DNA of 64,000 bases, taken from assembly GCA_963970005.1 (NCBI GenBank), contig CAXAMN010026761.1, positions 443,505 through 507,504 of the forward strand, written 5' to 3'. This stretch comes from Durusdinium trenchii. Lineage: Eukaryota > Sar > Dinophyceae > Suessiales > Symbiodiniaceae. Positions 12,332-23,531 of the stretch are shown one piece after another (the first letter of the stretch is position 1; every line of letters starts with the position of its first letter). The notes under the pieces were generated by a model. The model did no database searches and was not told the origin of the DNA. It was given only the letters and a program-made list of their open reading frames with translations. Position numbers and translations under genes: made by a program.

Positions 12332-12432
12332 CTGGCGCCCAGGCGCGCTGCGGCCAGGCCAGGCGCCCCGGGTCCAGCGCCCAGCTCGAGCACCGAGGCA
12401 TCGTGGAGCGCTGGCAACAGCTGGGCGCCCGT
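12332..12432 (-). CDS. METTL21-like methyltransferase, exon 2 (SAM-binding motif I)
   Basis: It encodes TGAQLLPALHDASVLELGAG and continues GPGAPGLAAARLGA: motif I (VLELGAGPG), the SAM-binding glycine-rich loop, with its preceding helix. The acceptor is TGTCCGAAG in phase 0. The 3' end must fall after GCCAG to join exon 3 in frame, and the next two intron bases are GC, so this is a GC-AG intron, a known dinoflagellate habit. Confidence 0.8.
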
Positions 12433-13629
12433 CTTCGGACACCGAGCAGCGGAAAGGGTGCCTGGAGCAGCGGGAGCAGTGAGAGGTATGGGAATGGTAT
12501 GGGTTGGAAAAGAATGGGTGTAGGGATGTGTAGGGTGTGTATGGGAGCTCCCGGAGTGTAGGGGTGTGGGTGTGTGTTTACACCTTGGAGTCATGGAGTT
12601 ATAATAGGCTTCTTCGGAGCTTGAGGTGCAGGTGCAGGGCGGCTTTCTGCGGCCATGACGGACTAAAGATCACTCCGCGGGTTCTGCAGCTTCTGCGGAC
12701 CTTTGCGACGAACACGGTACCTGGTAGCCATCATAGCCCTCTTCACGCTGTTGAGGTGCGACGTCTCCAGGTCGGCAGACTGTCGAGGGCGCCGCTCGCA
12801 TTCTGTCGGGGAACCCTTCGACTCATGGGACGCGCGTGTCTTGGGACACGTGATTCCTCGCTCGGACACCGCGGTCAAAAAAAACCTCGTACCTGTCATG
12901 TCTGTTGAAGCCTGCGGTGACTCTTCAGGGCTTCGGAAGTCCGAGCTCTGTGCCCCCCGTGGACCAGCCGAGCTGGTGGATGCAGTCTGGTAGGGCACAG
13001 CCAGCCATGAGGCATACGCAAATACCGCCATAGCGGCCCAAGTTCCTTTGGATATCCAATTGTAGCTCGTATCGACCTTGGCTGTTGCCTGTCCTTTTTG
13101 TCCTTCCATTTCCTTCCCTTTCTTTTCTTTCTGTGGTGTGTTCTTGGCGGCTTGTGCCCTAGCTGGGAACACCCTGCTTTTCTTTTTCTTTGGGGTGCGC
13201 CCCTTCAATTGCTTGGGTCATAGCTGGAGGCACGGCGTGTCCCTCGATGCTTGGGTCATAGCTGGGAGACTCTTTATCTTTCTTTATATTTTTCTTTTTC
13301 CCTCTCTCTCTCACATACGGCTTGGAGCTTAACGATAGAGAGAGAGAAAGAGAGAGTGTGTGTGTGTGTCCCCTCTGGATTCACGAGGTTCCAGTCGGAA
13401 TGTGTTCTTTTCCTTTTCCGTGACAGCAGGGGGCAGTAGCCCACTCATGAGTCTACTGCCAACGAAGCTGCTCATGAGTTGGGAGGATATCGGAGCTGAT
13501 CACTCCGACGTACCTGCTTGGTTGTGGCGTTGACAAGCTTGCACTCCAATCTTCACGTAAAGGGCTAATGAATTCTGCAGACGTGCACGCACCGTCGTCA
13601 GCCTGTTCGACCCGCGATCGTCGTTCGTT

Positions 13630-13770
13630 TCCTTCCTTTTTGGGCCACTTCTCCGTTTGAAGACCACCAGGCTTCGCTGGTTCCCTACTGGTACTCTTAG
13701 GAAATGGTAACCTAGGCCGGCGTGTGGCACCGCTGTCAAGTCAGTACGCATTTCCATAAGTGTGTCAGAG
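13630..13770. repeat. Diverged repeat shared with 43,450-43,560 (copy 1)
   Basis: The two copies share TACTCTTAGGAA, CCTAGGCCGGCGTGTGGCAC and TCAAGTCAGTACGCAT with scattered substitutions. On the minus strand both read a near-identical peptide (MRTDL, AVPHAGLG, FLRV), so this may be a copied exon or an element ORF fragment. Confidence 0.65.
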
Positions 13771-14373
13771 GTTTCGTCGGAGTTTTAGAAAGGTGCAGGG
13801 GGCATGCGGCCATTACGCAAACACCCGCTAACGAAGCTATGCAGAATTGTGGATAGTAGATACCGGACTCGATCAGTCCGGCGTACCTGCACTTTCAAGA
13901 AATGCGATGTGTGACGTTTTCTAACCATGCACGTTCTCTTCTGTGCATGAAATATCCAAAAAAGAAAGTAAGAAGTGAACAATCGGTATAGTTGTTTTTC
14001 GCAGCTGGATTCATGTCGCGGTGGGTTTGGTACCCCCATAACCATCTGGACACAGCCCCCGCCTGAGGCCAAAGCTTTGGCCAACAGAACTCCTGAGGGC
14101 CAAAGGCTGCTTCCAATGCGGTATTTCGGCCTCAGCGTCCATGTGTTGAAACGCGCAAAAACACAGGGTGTCTCCGATGGTTGTTGCTAGTGATTTGGTC
14201 GATCTGGTGGTTTCGTTCGGCTCCTCTTTGGGGTCTTTTCAGGTGTTTTCAACTTCAGATCTGAGGAAAAAAAAGGAGCTTCGCAGCGGTTTCACCTCAC
14301 CGGATGAGGTTTCTCACCGACGTCCTTTCAGCTAAGAGCCCTGCAACCCGAACCGCGGTTCACCTCACCTCAC

Positions 14374-14477
14374 CGGCGCCCAAACCGGGTGATCCAAGGC
14401 ACGGCGACCACCCCGGCGACCCCCGACCCCCGCGGCGTCAGACGCGATGCAGATCCGGAGAGTCCATGAATCCAAAA
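14374..14477 (-). CDS. METTL21-like methyltransferase, probable exon 1 or 2
   Basis: It lies between GACTCTCAG and a strong donor (CCG, then GTGAGG). The frame ends LDHPVWAP in phase 0, directly in frame with exon 2, giving VWAPTGAQLLPAL. The W matches the conserved W of the VWDAA/VWPAA step just before motif I in this family. The first two bases need one base from an upstream exon that I have not found, so the N-terminus is missing. Confidence 0.5.
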
Positions 14478-15228
14478 CTGAGAGTCACGCTTCGTTCGAT
14501 TTCTTCCAATGGTCCTTTCCTTTGGGCCCGAAAAGACAGAACCGTCTGGCCGACTTCGGAAGGGTCCTAACAAGATCCATCCTCCTTCTCACCGTCCAGA
14601 AGTGGTGGAAGTGGTGGATGTGGTGCGAGATGATGTTCCACTCCGTGGAATCGAGTCATTTCAATGTCATCACTGGCAGTGACACCCATACCCCATACAC
14701 AAGACGAATGGGACTCCAATCACCGACTAATTGGGGCAACTTGACCTGGGGTGAATGTAGGTTGATATGCCAGTCCCATTGGTCGGAGTGTCTGTGACGT
14801 CCCAGTAGCCACGTCTCGATATGTAGCGCGAAGGGCCCCAGGTCGATCTCCTGCCCGTTCGGGTTTCATCTGCACGTAAGTGCCAGGACCGACCCTGTTC
14901 GCCCAGTGGTTTTGGGACACCCCTTCAATCACCTATTTGTACAAGGCTAATTTGCAGACCCCTCGAACGGAGGGTGCTGGTGGAGGATTCCTCCGCTGGT
15001 GGATTTCGCTGCTTCCTTTCGCCTTCGCCGTGCGTCGCCCTTCGTCGTTGATACCATCCGAGCTCACCCTTAATTCACTCCCACCGAGACGTGCAAGGCG
15101 GAGAGAAGCACAAAGGAAAGCACCACGAGGTGGAAGCGAATCCGGATGAATTTGGCTAGAGTCTATTAGACTCGTCCCAGAGATTTGGGTCCATAAGATG
15201 CAACTGACCCGGAAACCATCAAAACTCC

Positions 15229-15314
15229 TATACTCTCCCGGGAACTATCATGAAAGTGGAAAATGGTCTTCCAAGGGGCCTTTTCTACTTCCATGCCGGT
15301 TCCAGGGAGTGTAA
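15229..15314. repeat. Imperfect foldback element, GGTCTTCC-core family
   Basis: Ends TACTCTCCCGGGAAC and GTTCCAGGGAGTGTA are partly complementary. The centre (GGAAAATGGTCTTCCA) matches the cores of 7777-7880 and 15519-15589. Confidence 0.55.
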
Positions 15315-15518
15315 GTACTAGAGTCACTAGAGTCAGCCATGCCTCAATCAGCCCCTCTCAAGTCAAAAGCGGGTGGATGTCCATGTGGCCGATGACCGAT
15401 TCATACACATGTCCATGGTCAGGGAAGCTCCAGTGGTAAGTTCCGAGATCTAGTGGATGAGTCATACTTGTAGGGAGAGGAAGGACTCTGGAGACCGAAA
15501 ATAGATGGATACTACTCC

Positions 15519-15589
15519 CCTGCAGACTAACATGGACTCTCAAAATCGTAGAGGAAAATGGTCTTCCAGGGTCCATGTTAGTCTGCAGG
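15519..15589. repeat. Foldback element with 19-bp perfect arms
   Basis: Arms 15519-15537 and 15571-15589 are exact reverse complements around a 33-base loop carrying GGAAAATGGTCTTCCA. It lies 200 bp from another member of the family. Confidence 0.8.
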
Positions 15590-15773
15590 TGGGTACCGTC
15601 ATGAAACTCATGCAACTCATGCAACTTAGTCAAGACATCCAAGGCGTCCCAAACGGACGACGTGCGAAGGGGCACACCAGATCCCCTGGATTGTTTCTTG
15701 GTTGTGTTTAGTTTCGAATCCTCACCAGCTGGCAGCTAGCAAGCAAAAAGATCGCTCAGCCCCCCATGCTCAC

Positions 15774-15865
15774 CTCCCCTCCTGCACTAAAGGAAGGGGC
15801 ACGGCCGTGCCCGCCGCATCCGCCTGGTCCTGCCGCATCCGGCGGACCTTCGCCCTGCGCCCAGC
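15774..15865 (-). CDS. Candidate short exon, unknown
   Basis: The borders are strong: acceptor AATCTGACAG and donor GGAG then GTGAGC. The 30 codons read AGRRAKVRRMRQDQADAAG and so on, with GC-ending codons. Its end phase does not fit the METTL21 exon at 14477, so it either belongs to another transcript or an exon is missing between them. Confidence 0.4.
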
Positions 15866-16253
15866 CTGTCAGATTCTTCCAACCAATCCACATGACTTGG
15901 AGAGGAACCAAGCTCGGAGGTGAGGTCCGGGTGTGGTCCGGGGGTAGCCCAAAAAAGAACTCCCCTAACCAACCATCCACATGCCTTGGGGAATCCTATC
16001 CTGTTAGAGTGCATATATTCATCTGAGTCTGAGTGCTCATCGGATGCGAGTGTGCCTGCCCCGCCCGGTCACACTGTTGCTGACACGCCCCTATTTCATG
16101 CCCGTCGCTTGACCCACGGGGCGGCGCAAACGCAAAGGCACCGAAGGAAAGAAACAGAAGCCAGACTGATCTCCTTGAGTAGTGCATTAATGTGACCAAC
16201 TCCAGCAAAATGAGGTCCGTTCCTGACCCTTTGGGCCCACCTGCCAAGAGAAC

Positions 16254-17078
16254 TTATCGATTGAAGCTGGTGTCAGCACTGCGCAGGGCTGGCAAGTCTG
16301 CCTTCCTCAAGCGAACCTGAATTCTACCTGGGTTCTTGGGCAACAGCCCTGCTTGAAGGCCCAGATCTTGCAAGAGTTCCAAGCTCGCCTGACGCACATC
16401 CGTAGTGTCCCAATCTTTCCGGGACTTCCCATACCCAGTAACGATCAGGCATTTCAACTCCTTCTCCTGCTCCAGCTTCGTGGCCACTGCAGTGGAGAGC
16501 CAGTGACACAGCACCAAACGAGCAGTTCCCTCTGATAGGTCATGAAGGTCGATCTTTGAAGCGTCACATCCCCGTAACTCCTGGAACTCTGGCAGCCCGC
16601 TTCGCAAAAACAAAGCTCTGCCAACAGCACTTCTCTGGATTTCTGAACAATCAAATAAGGCGTTGTAAGCTACCAAATTTGGCTGAACTTTCATCTCGGG
16701 CATGGCCTCAAACAACTTCAAGGCTTGCGGCCACTGCCCGCCCTTCTCACAGGCANNNNNNNNNNCAAACAACTTCAAGGCTTGCGGCCACTGCCCGCCC
16801 TTCTCACAGGCACTGATAGTCGCATTGTAGCTGATCCCGTCGGGCTGAACTTTTATCTCGGGCATGGCCGCAAACAACTTCAAGGCTTGCTGCCACATTT
16901 TTGCCCTCGCGCAGGTTGATATGCCGACTGTGCAATTGGACCCTTGTAGCTTTATGCTGCCATTGTCCAGGATGGTCTTTAACGTATCGTACAACAGATT
17001 GGCACGCTTTTGCTCGGACAATGTCTTCAAAACCTGCTGAAGGATTGCCTTGGAGCGCCTGTCTTCCGGTAGCAACAT
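16254..17078 (-). CDS. PPR-SMR protein, interrupted by an assembly gap
   Basis: Pentatricopeptide-repeat proteins bind organelle RNA in a sequence-specific way. At least three PPR units are seen (ACEKGGQWPQALKLF then EAMPEMKVQP, and a unit with ARAKMWQQALKLFAAMPEIK). The C-terminal half matches an SMR domain: IDLHDLSEGTARLVL corresponds to the LDLHG motif and LIVTGYGKSR to TGxGxHS; the two variant positions may affect nuclease activity. The stop is TAA at 16254-16256. The chosen ATG (17078) is the first in frame; a TGA lies upstream and an AG at about 17115 could be an intron or spliced-leader acceptor, so an N-terminal exon may be missing. The N run at 16756-16765 falls inside the repeats, so the number of repeats is unknown. 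Close copies of this repeat sequence are typical of Symbiodiniaceae. Confidence 0.9.
   Translation of the reverse strand: MLLPEDRRSKAILQQVLKTLSEQKRANLLYDTLKTILDNGSIKLQGSNCTVGISTCARAKMWQQALKLFAAMPEIKVQPDGISYNATISACEKGGQWPQALKLFXXXXACEKGGQWPQALKLFEAMPEMKVQPNLVAYNALFDCSEIQRSAVGRALFLRSGLPEFQELRGCDASKIDLHDLSEGTARLVLCHWLSTAVATKLEQEKELKCLIVTGYGKSRKDWDTTDVRQASLELLQDLGLQAGLLPKNPGRIQVRLRKADLPALRSADTSFNR
16756..16765. other. Assembly gap (10 N) inside PPR repeats
   Basis: The roughly 40 bases on each side of the Ns are the same PPR sequence in direct orientation. The gap therefore marks a repeat the assembler could not resolve, and 10 is probably a placeholder length. Confidence 0.95.
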
Positions 17079-17711
17079 TGAGTCAAGGGAGTCCTCAAGG
17101 TGTCCTTGGTCTGATCATTGCCCAAACACTCCATGGGACTGGAATATTGTATACTACTTACTTATATTGACCCTTCTTCAACCAATGTAGGTTAATATGC
17201 CAGTCCCATGGAATGTCTTATCGTGTGATCCACGAGTTTCACCATGTTTTGGTGGCATTACATGTCACATCTAAGGGTCACATCTTCTATCTCTTTGGTG
17301 CTCTCCCATGCTTTGGCATATATATATATATAATTACATCTGTCCGCTTCAACCTCTACACGTACATAACATTATCGTATCTTCAGCTATGCTGGCGTGG
17401 TGACCCGATGGGTAGTGTTTCAATTCACCCAGGGGTACTTTGGCGACAAATAGTAATTCCCAATAACTCTGATGCATGGATTCAACTGGATTCAACCCAA
17501 AAAGAAACAGAATTCTTGAGGGGTCACTCTCCTTTTGACCAAAAAGAACACACAACTCAACACATCCAGGCTTCTTTCCGTCGCCGCTTCGCACAGCCCC
17601 TGCACCAATTCATCCGCTCGAGACCTGAATCACTTGAGACGTCTTTGGACCTGATGGATTGAAGGCCCGGACCGCTTGACCTCCTTTCGTGAACACAGTG
17701 AATCAATCCCT

Positions 17712-17905
17712 TCAGGTTGATGTTTCACAAGTGTGTCTCACATTGCGTGTTTTTGGTGGCGAAACCATCGAGCACGAGGCGCGCATCTTAAATTCCCCTG
17801 TGTACAACACCATTGCAGCAACTGATGCAGCAATTGCACCAATATTAATCCATACAACACCACGAAATGTGAAGGTTACAGCATGCTTTGGGACTGTGGG
17901 GAATC
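17712..17905 (-). CDS. Candidate last exon of a membrane protein
   Basis: An acceptor with a pyrimidine tract (CCTCTATCCCAG) opens a frame to TGA at 17712. It includes one clear membrane segment (WINIGAIAASVAAMVLYTG) followed by a basic tail. Codons are more AT-ending than in the METTL21 exons. The phase does not join the exon at 17958-18053 directly, so a small exon may be missing or the border shifted. No family is recognised. Confidence 0.45.
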
Positions 17906-17957
17906 CTGGGATAGAGGGACAGTACTGGAAACAGAAGAACAGCTGGGCTCGTCCCAC

Positions 17958-18053
17958 CTCTCTTCTCCTCGTCGCGAACTCCGGGTCTGCCCGATCTTGT
18001 GGCGCTTTCGAAGGCGGAAGCCCAGCACCACCAGGAGCCCAGAGAAACACCGC
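17958..18053 (-). CDS. Candidate exon with hydrophobic segment and basic stop-transfer
   Basis: It lies between GTCGAG and a GTGGGA donor, in exact phase with the exon at 18378-18593. The start reads RCFSGLLVVLGFRLRKRHK, a short hydrophobic stretch followed by a strongly basic run, as at a membrane border. Confidence 0.45.
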
Positions 18054-18185
18054 CTCGACCGCGACCCAGGCGGTAAGTCGAAGGGCGAGTTATACTGAGG
18101 GCGAGGGCGGGTCGAGCTTCTTCTCCTCAGGTTGTTCTGATCCTGGCAAACCAACAAAACCATAAAACACTTCCTGGAAAAACTA

Positions 18186-18294
18186 TACCTGGACCATCCT
18201 GGACCATCCAAAGGGGTGCCCTGTCTGGAAGCCTTTAGGTAATTAGTGTGGGGTAGTCCAGCCAGGACACCCCGGTGGTCGAATGGTCCTGGTA
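18186..18294. repeat. Inverted-repeat element, family F2 copy 1
   Basis: It shares TACCTGGACCATCC, GGGGTGCCCTG and AGTCCAGCCAGGACACCCCG with 31353-31456 in the same order. The two ends are imperfect inverted repeats (TACCTGGACCAT and ATGGTCCTGGTA). Confidence 0.7.
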
Positions 18295-18377
18295 CGTGCA
18301 AAATCATGGGGCTTGAAACAACATCATCTGCAGTTTCTTTCTTCTTCGATCTTGGGAAACGAGCTGCGACCAATCAC

Positions 18378-18593
18378 CTGACGTCACCCAGTTCCGTCTC
18401 GGCGTCGTACAGCTCGGAGCCGCCTGGAACCCACGGCGCCCAGCGCCCGCCGTGGACCACCCCACCGGCATGGCCGTGGTACTCGGCGTGCGTGAAAGGG
18501 CATCCATCTCGGCGTTCGTCGGTCGCGCGGGGTCCAGTCCGGCAGGTCGCGACTTGGGCCGGTCGCCCGGAGTGTGAGGTCCCAAAAAGAGCC
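18378..18593 (-). CDS. Candidate exon, unknown
   Basis: An acceptor (ACCTGGCAG) opens 71 codons ending at donor GTGATT. The later part reads HAEYHGHAGGVVHGGRWAPW then VPGGSELYDAETELGDV, with GC-rich third positions. With the exon at 17958 it makes a phase-consistent pair. No domain is recognised. Confidence 0.45.
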
Positions 18594-18994
18594 CTGCCAG
18601 GTTGAGCGTCTTAAGACTCCCTTAGCCTTCTTAGGCCGAAGGCGAAGAGTCTGAATCTGGAAGAACCTGCTTTAGCTAACTATAGGGACTTGACACGAAA
18701 ACCCACCATGGTCAAACGGTCAAACATGTTAAAACTCGTCGATTGGAAGGCTTGGAATTCCGAAGATCAAGCTGCAGACCAAGAGGAACCCACGTGCATC
18801 GGTTGCCTTCGTGCATCGGTTGCCTTGGGAACTGCTCATTCACCGAGCTTGGAGGGCTCAACATCCTTCTGAAAGCAACAGCAAAACAAGACTTGGACCC
18901 TGTCGTCATCGTCTCCTGTTTAGGGGCCTGACACGTCAGTCAGGAGACGACACGTCGCAAGTGAGGGGGTGCGACCCCGTGGAAGGAGAATGAT

Positions 18995-19090
18995 CAAACT
19001 TGGGGATTGTGCCACTACTCTGAAACCACTACTCTGAAACAGCTGTTTCAGAGTAGTGGTTTCAGAGTAGTGGCACAATCCCCAAGTTTG
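18995..19090. repeat. Perfect 96-bp palindrome
   Basis: Bases 18995-19042 are the exact reverse complement of 19043-19090, with no spacer (centre CAG/CTG). Each arm contains a 14-base word (CACTACTCTGAAAC) twice. As RNA it would fold into a hairpin; as DNA it could extrude a cruciform. The first base outside each arm does not pair. Confidence 0.97.
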
Positions 19091-22000
19091 GAGGTGTATC
19101 TCGACTTCCATCTTTTCAAGACATCTTTGGGTCAAAAGTGCAGCCGCAGCCCGAACCTCTGAAACCACTGGTCTCGCTGCTTTCAATCCCTGGTTTGGGA
19201 CGAGTCCCCAGACTCCACGCCTTCCAAGCCGACTCGTTTTCCCCACGTTTTCCACGGCCTGGAAGAGGCCGCACCAACCTCGGCGGAGCGGGGTCCGAAC
19301 GCCCTCGGAATCGGTTGGAGCAGGCCTTCTCCACCGATTCACGCAGTGTTTGGTTGGAGCTTCTCCACTGAAATGCGAATGGGAAAGGACCGGAGCCCAA
19401 ACCAAACCTAAGGCCTGGATGTTTAGGGTGTAAAACTACATACTTCAACCACAATGTCTGAGATCTAGAATTGATGTCTTTTATGTGTTCTCGTCCTTTA
19501 GCATGCGGTATAGCCGTGTGATATCGTGTGATTCCTGCTGTGCTCCCAGCCCACACTGTTATCTAGTTTGCAACAAATGAAGCATTTGAGGCTTCACCTG
19601 CCTGTGTTTGGGGCCCAAACACAACTCTGAGTCCTACAGCTCCCACCATGCGCAGATCCTCCCCACCATGCGCTGAGTCGCAGTCACACATCACTCAGCG
19701 TCACGGCGGCACGGCGTCAGGTGCCCGGAACCATCCATTTGGGACTGCCATGGACGTAGTTCAATTGAGAAACTTGCAGGGTCACCAGAGGTAGCACTTT
19801 CACGCTTGCAATAGGCCAGGTTGAGGGATAGGGCAGGACCAGTGCGTGTGGAGTGCTGAGTGCTTCCTACCAACGATGGTCCTGAAGCGGTGGATACTTC
19901 GCTCACTTGTTTTCGGAAGTCCTCGAAAGTCGAGAAAATACTCGAAGGTCGCTGACCTTTACAGAGACCTAGGCTGCATGTTAAAAGTCAGAAAGTGTAC
20001 GTACATGCTATATATTCTGCTGAATCCGAGGATTGGAGGCTCGCTGGCGGCCTGGTTTGCTTGCAGGTCCATATGTGCAAATCGCTCCTAGCTGAAGCCA
20101 TCAAACTCAGAGGCACCACGGCGAGGCGGCCAGACTCCCAACGGGAATGTCTTCTTCACGGCCTACACGAGAGCCCCACGAATCCTTAACATCACCTGAG
20201 CTGCAGGATCTTCACTTCGTCTTCGCTCTTGGTGGTCGCCTTCTTCGGTCACCTTATATACTTAGCCCCGAAAAGACCGCTTACTCCAACAAGAAACGCC
20301 AAGTCCGCCAGGGTGCCTGACAGGCGGAACCCGGAATGAAACCTCCTGTGACTCACATCGCGCCGCGACGCCTTCACCACCGTCGTGGGAAACCCTTGAG
20401 TGAAGCAACATGAGAAAACACCAAATCAACTCACCCCCCGTTCACCCAATTCGAGGGGAAGCCTTGAAACATCCTTTCACCACTTCACGCGCCGGCCTCC
20501 GGTGTTGGCGCCTCTCTTTTTCCGAAATCGGCCGCCTCCGCTTTGTTCTTCCACGAAACCCCCGAAGCTGGGACCAGAAGGCTCTCACAGGCCAAGAGTT
20601 GGACCTGGGATCGACTCGTCCAGTTCGACCGGGTTCAGACCCGACCGGGACTAGGACCCGACAGGTCACCTGTCTGGTTCGACCGATTCGGGTCCAACAG
20701 TCCAACCCACAGCCTGGCCAGGAGGGTGCTGGTACATAAAGCCTGTTTCATCTTGAGCCTAAGGGTAGAGTAGGAATATGTACAGTTGACTCCTCATGGT
20801 AAGCTAGACAAAAGCAGATCAGTTTCTTGTTGAGATGCCTGGCACTGTGGTCCGACCAAAAAAAAAAGGGGGCGATGTAATAGACCGGTTCACGACCGGT
20901 GTATCCCCTCAAATCAACCAACCTAGGGCATAAAGGGCCGCCCAGTCTGTCCCATTGGAAGTGCCACCATGTGTCACCAGGTATACAGTAAATCCTTCTG
21001 CCCGAACAGGGAAGCAAGGCAGTCCAAGGATCTTGTAGTGAAGCTGGGCCCCAGTCGTGATGTTGTCTTCCAACAAGGACTCCGCGCATTCGATTCTGCC
21101 CATGACCGAATCACCCCTTTTTGGCGCCACCGTTGGAGCCAGAAATGATCAGAGTTCGTTTGCACCGGAAAAGAGGCGTTGTTGCACATTATATAATTAG
21201 TGTATCCCCTTGGGTGCAAGACCTTTCGATCATCCGTCAGATGAAGGGCAACAAGTCAAGACCCCATATGTCTTGAGATCCCTGGGCTTCCAAGAGTCTT
21301 TTAAAAGGGGGAACGACCTGGTGTTGTAGTTTAAAACCCTTTAGTAAAACAATGGTTGTCCTGTAAAAGGGTATTAAATCAATAGTATTAGGAAGCCGGA
21401 GATCAAACAGGAAAAGAATTGCTCATGTGTTGACCATGAACTGCTTGGTCAGTGTCCAGCACCGGAACTCTCCGCGCTGCTCGTGCTTTTTCTCTCTGAG
21501 CAATCGGTCAAGTATAGCAAAGTGATTAGGGTTGGCGCACTCTCCGGCTTGAGAAATGACCCACCTGCAATGGCTAGGGGGATGCTTTTGTGGGGGTAGG
21601 GCCCAGCCGGCCCAGCCCTCACTAACTGAGTGACCCTTTCCTTTGTATACATCTTTCTACGCTTCGGGTGGCCAACCCTGATGGCTGCTGCACTGGCCAT
21701 CAAAAAGACTGCATCTCAGTTATCGACCTCAGCCACTGCGAGATGCGCCCGTCCAGGACACCAAAAAAGGAAGGGCACCGTCCAAAAACCGGTCTCCACA
21801 TTGTGGGTGTGTATTTTAATAGGGAGACCCTGAGACCCCGCCCTGGCTGCGTAGACTGGGTCGAACTGGGTGGTCTCCGATACCCACATGGCTTCGCTTT
21901 GGACCAAGCTCTGGCTGAGCCCAAGACCGAAGGTCCCCCAAACAGCTTGCCCCCAAAAAAACCGCAGCTGGCTCGCATGATGGGTCAACATGGTGAGACA

Positions 22001-23260
22001 TGTCGGAAGGAAGCCACACTGACTTAGGGACAGGCCATGATGAGGCTCATACATGAGGTCTTTGAGCAGACGAACAGATCTTGTAAGCTTGCGGGGCATG
22101 TCAAAAAACGTAGGCGTGTATGGTCTTTTGAGTCTGAGAAAAGTCCTAAGGTCCTAATCAGTCTATGAGTGTATGAGACCTTTCAATTCATCCTCACCCT
22201 GATCACCCAGATCGAGCCAGAAGTGTAAGGCTCAGTCTTGCAAAGAGGGGACGTGCTGATTACGGGAACTTCCTTTACCTCATTGGGGAAAAGGTTGTCC
22301 TTGGACTTCTATAGACTTCTGAGGTTTGGAGCAAACCATTCGTCCTCACGCCCTTAAATTGCTTGGCCCACACCTAAGCGACCCGGAAAACCGAAACGAC
22401 CGGTCTGCCTTGCATCCCTCTGGAAGTAGGCGCGAACCTGACGGCGTGAAAACGGATGGTCCATGGGGACGATCCGCTGATAACGTGCGAAAGACCACCC
22501 TGGCCATGCTGTGTTTTGGGTCGTTGGTGTGGTCGTTGGTGTGACCCCACCGACCACCAGGCACCAGGTCCGACCGAACTCGATGTTGCCACATCGGCTT
22601 AGCCCAGACACGACTAATGGGACTGCGATAGGACTGCCGCCCCATTGACCCCTGAAACCAATCCAATGTAGGCAGATGTGTCATGGAGTGTTCGGATAGT
22701 AGGAGGGCACCCACAGTTAGCAAGATCCCTGCAGCGGGTGAATAAATGAAGCCAAGAAGCCAATCTATATCCCTAGGCTTCCTGGCCGACCCCAGAATTA
22801 GAAGAACCAGCTGTTTTACTAAGGATTTTGCACTACAAAACCAGGTCAAGCATTTGAAACATAGTGTTGGATGGCTAGGGTACAGTATATGTTTGATATT
22901 GCCATTGCTTGATTCTGGATCCTTGGAAGGTTGGATGTGAGCCAACTGTCCGTCATAAGACGCAGAATCCAAGGGTTGCAAGTTGCAAGCCTCTGAAAGA
23001 AATTCAAGAAATCCCCTCAAAAAGGATAAGAAACTGATCTGCAAACTAAAATAAGAAGTATAATTCAATATATAATTATCTGTCTTCTAAAGTATAAAAA
23101 GATACAAGTGCAAGTCTTTTCTGTGGGAAGCCTTCGATCTGAAGGGGAACTTTTGGGTCGACGTTCGGCTTGGCCCGGCACCTGGGTATTGGCCCGGAGC
23201 AGCGCAGCACCAGCCAGGAACTGGCAGAGCGCAGCACCCTGGGCAGGGCGGAACTTCAAC
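19091..23260. other. Largely non-coding stretch
   Basis: Several frames are open by chance (for instance GC-rich 19,200-19,330 and 20,460-20,720) but none has paired splice sites with good codon use. A possible member of the CCAGCACC/GGTGCTGG element family ends near 20,735. Nothing else is supported. Confidence 0.5.
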
Positions 23261-23264
23261 GCGC

Positions 23265-23392
23265 CCTGGAAAGATCTCCCAGTCAATGATGTTCTTCGTT
23301 TCTTTCATGAGTTCTTCAGAGTCCAACGAAAAACTCTCCAAGTCTTCCAGGATCTCATCAAAAAACGGAATCACCAAAAACGGAACCCCCCG
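23265..23392 (-). CDS. Candidate exon, acidic segment
   Basis: It starts after TTATTAG in phase 0 and reads RGVPFLVIPFFDEILEDLES, then FSLDSEELMKETKNIIDWEI. A GC donor after CCAGG gives the end. It is in phase with the exon at 23449-23531 just upstream, and the two together read like a continuous protein. A short near-repeat (GTTCCGTTTTTGG / ATTCCGTTTTTTG) lies at its start. No family is recognised. Confidence 0.55.
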
Positions 23393-23448
23393 CTAATAAG
23401 CTATATATATATATGTCAGATGCTCGTTTTGTGTTTGCGCGCAGAAAC

Positions 23449-23531
23449 GAAGGTCCAAGGAGCGAAGTAGGTGATGGAGATCCCGGCCATGGGGTCAATC
23501 GTGTCGTTGGAGTTATCAAAAATGAAGAGGG
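23449..23531 (-). CDS. Candidate exon, 27 codons
   Basis: The exon lies between TTTGTGGAG and donor GTTTCT and reads LFIFDNSNDTIDPMAGISIT then YFAPWTF. Codons such as AAC, GAC, ATC and TTC in this frame are those of real genes. It ends in phase 0 and joins 23265-23392. An overlapping 750-bp plus-strand ORF is judged to be chance. Confidence 0.55.

Noticed and set aside
12703..12993. Plus-strand ORF with a signal-peptide-like start (YLVAIIALFTLL)
   Set aside because: The start is TTG, no ATG is available, and there is no acceptor; the minus strand carries the genes here.
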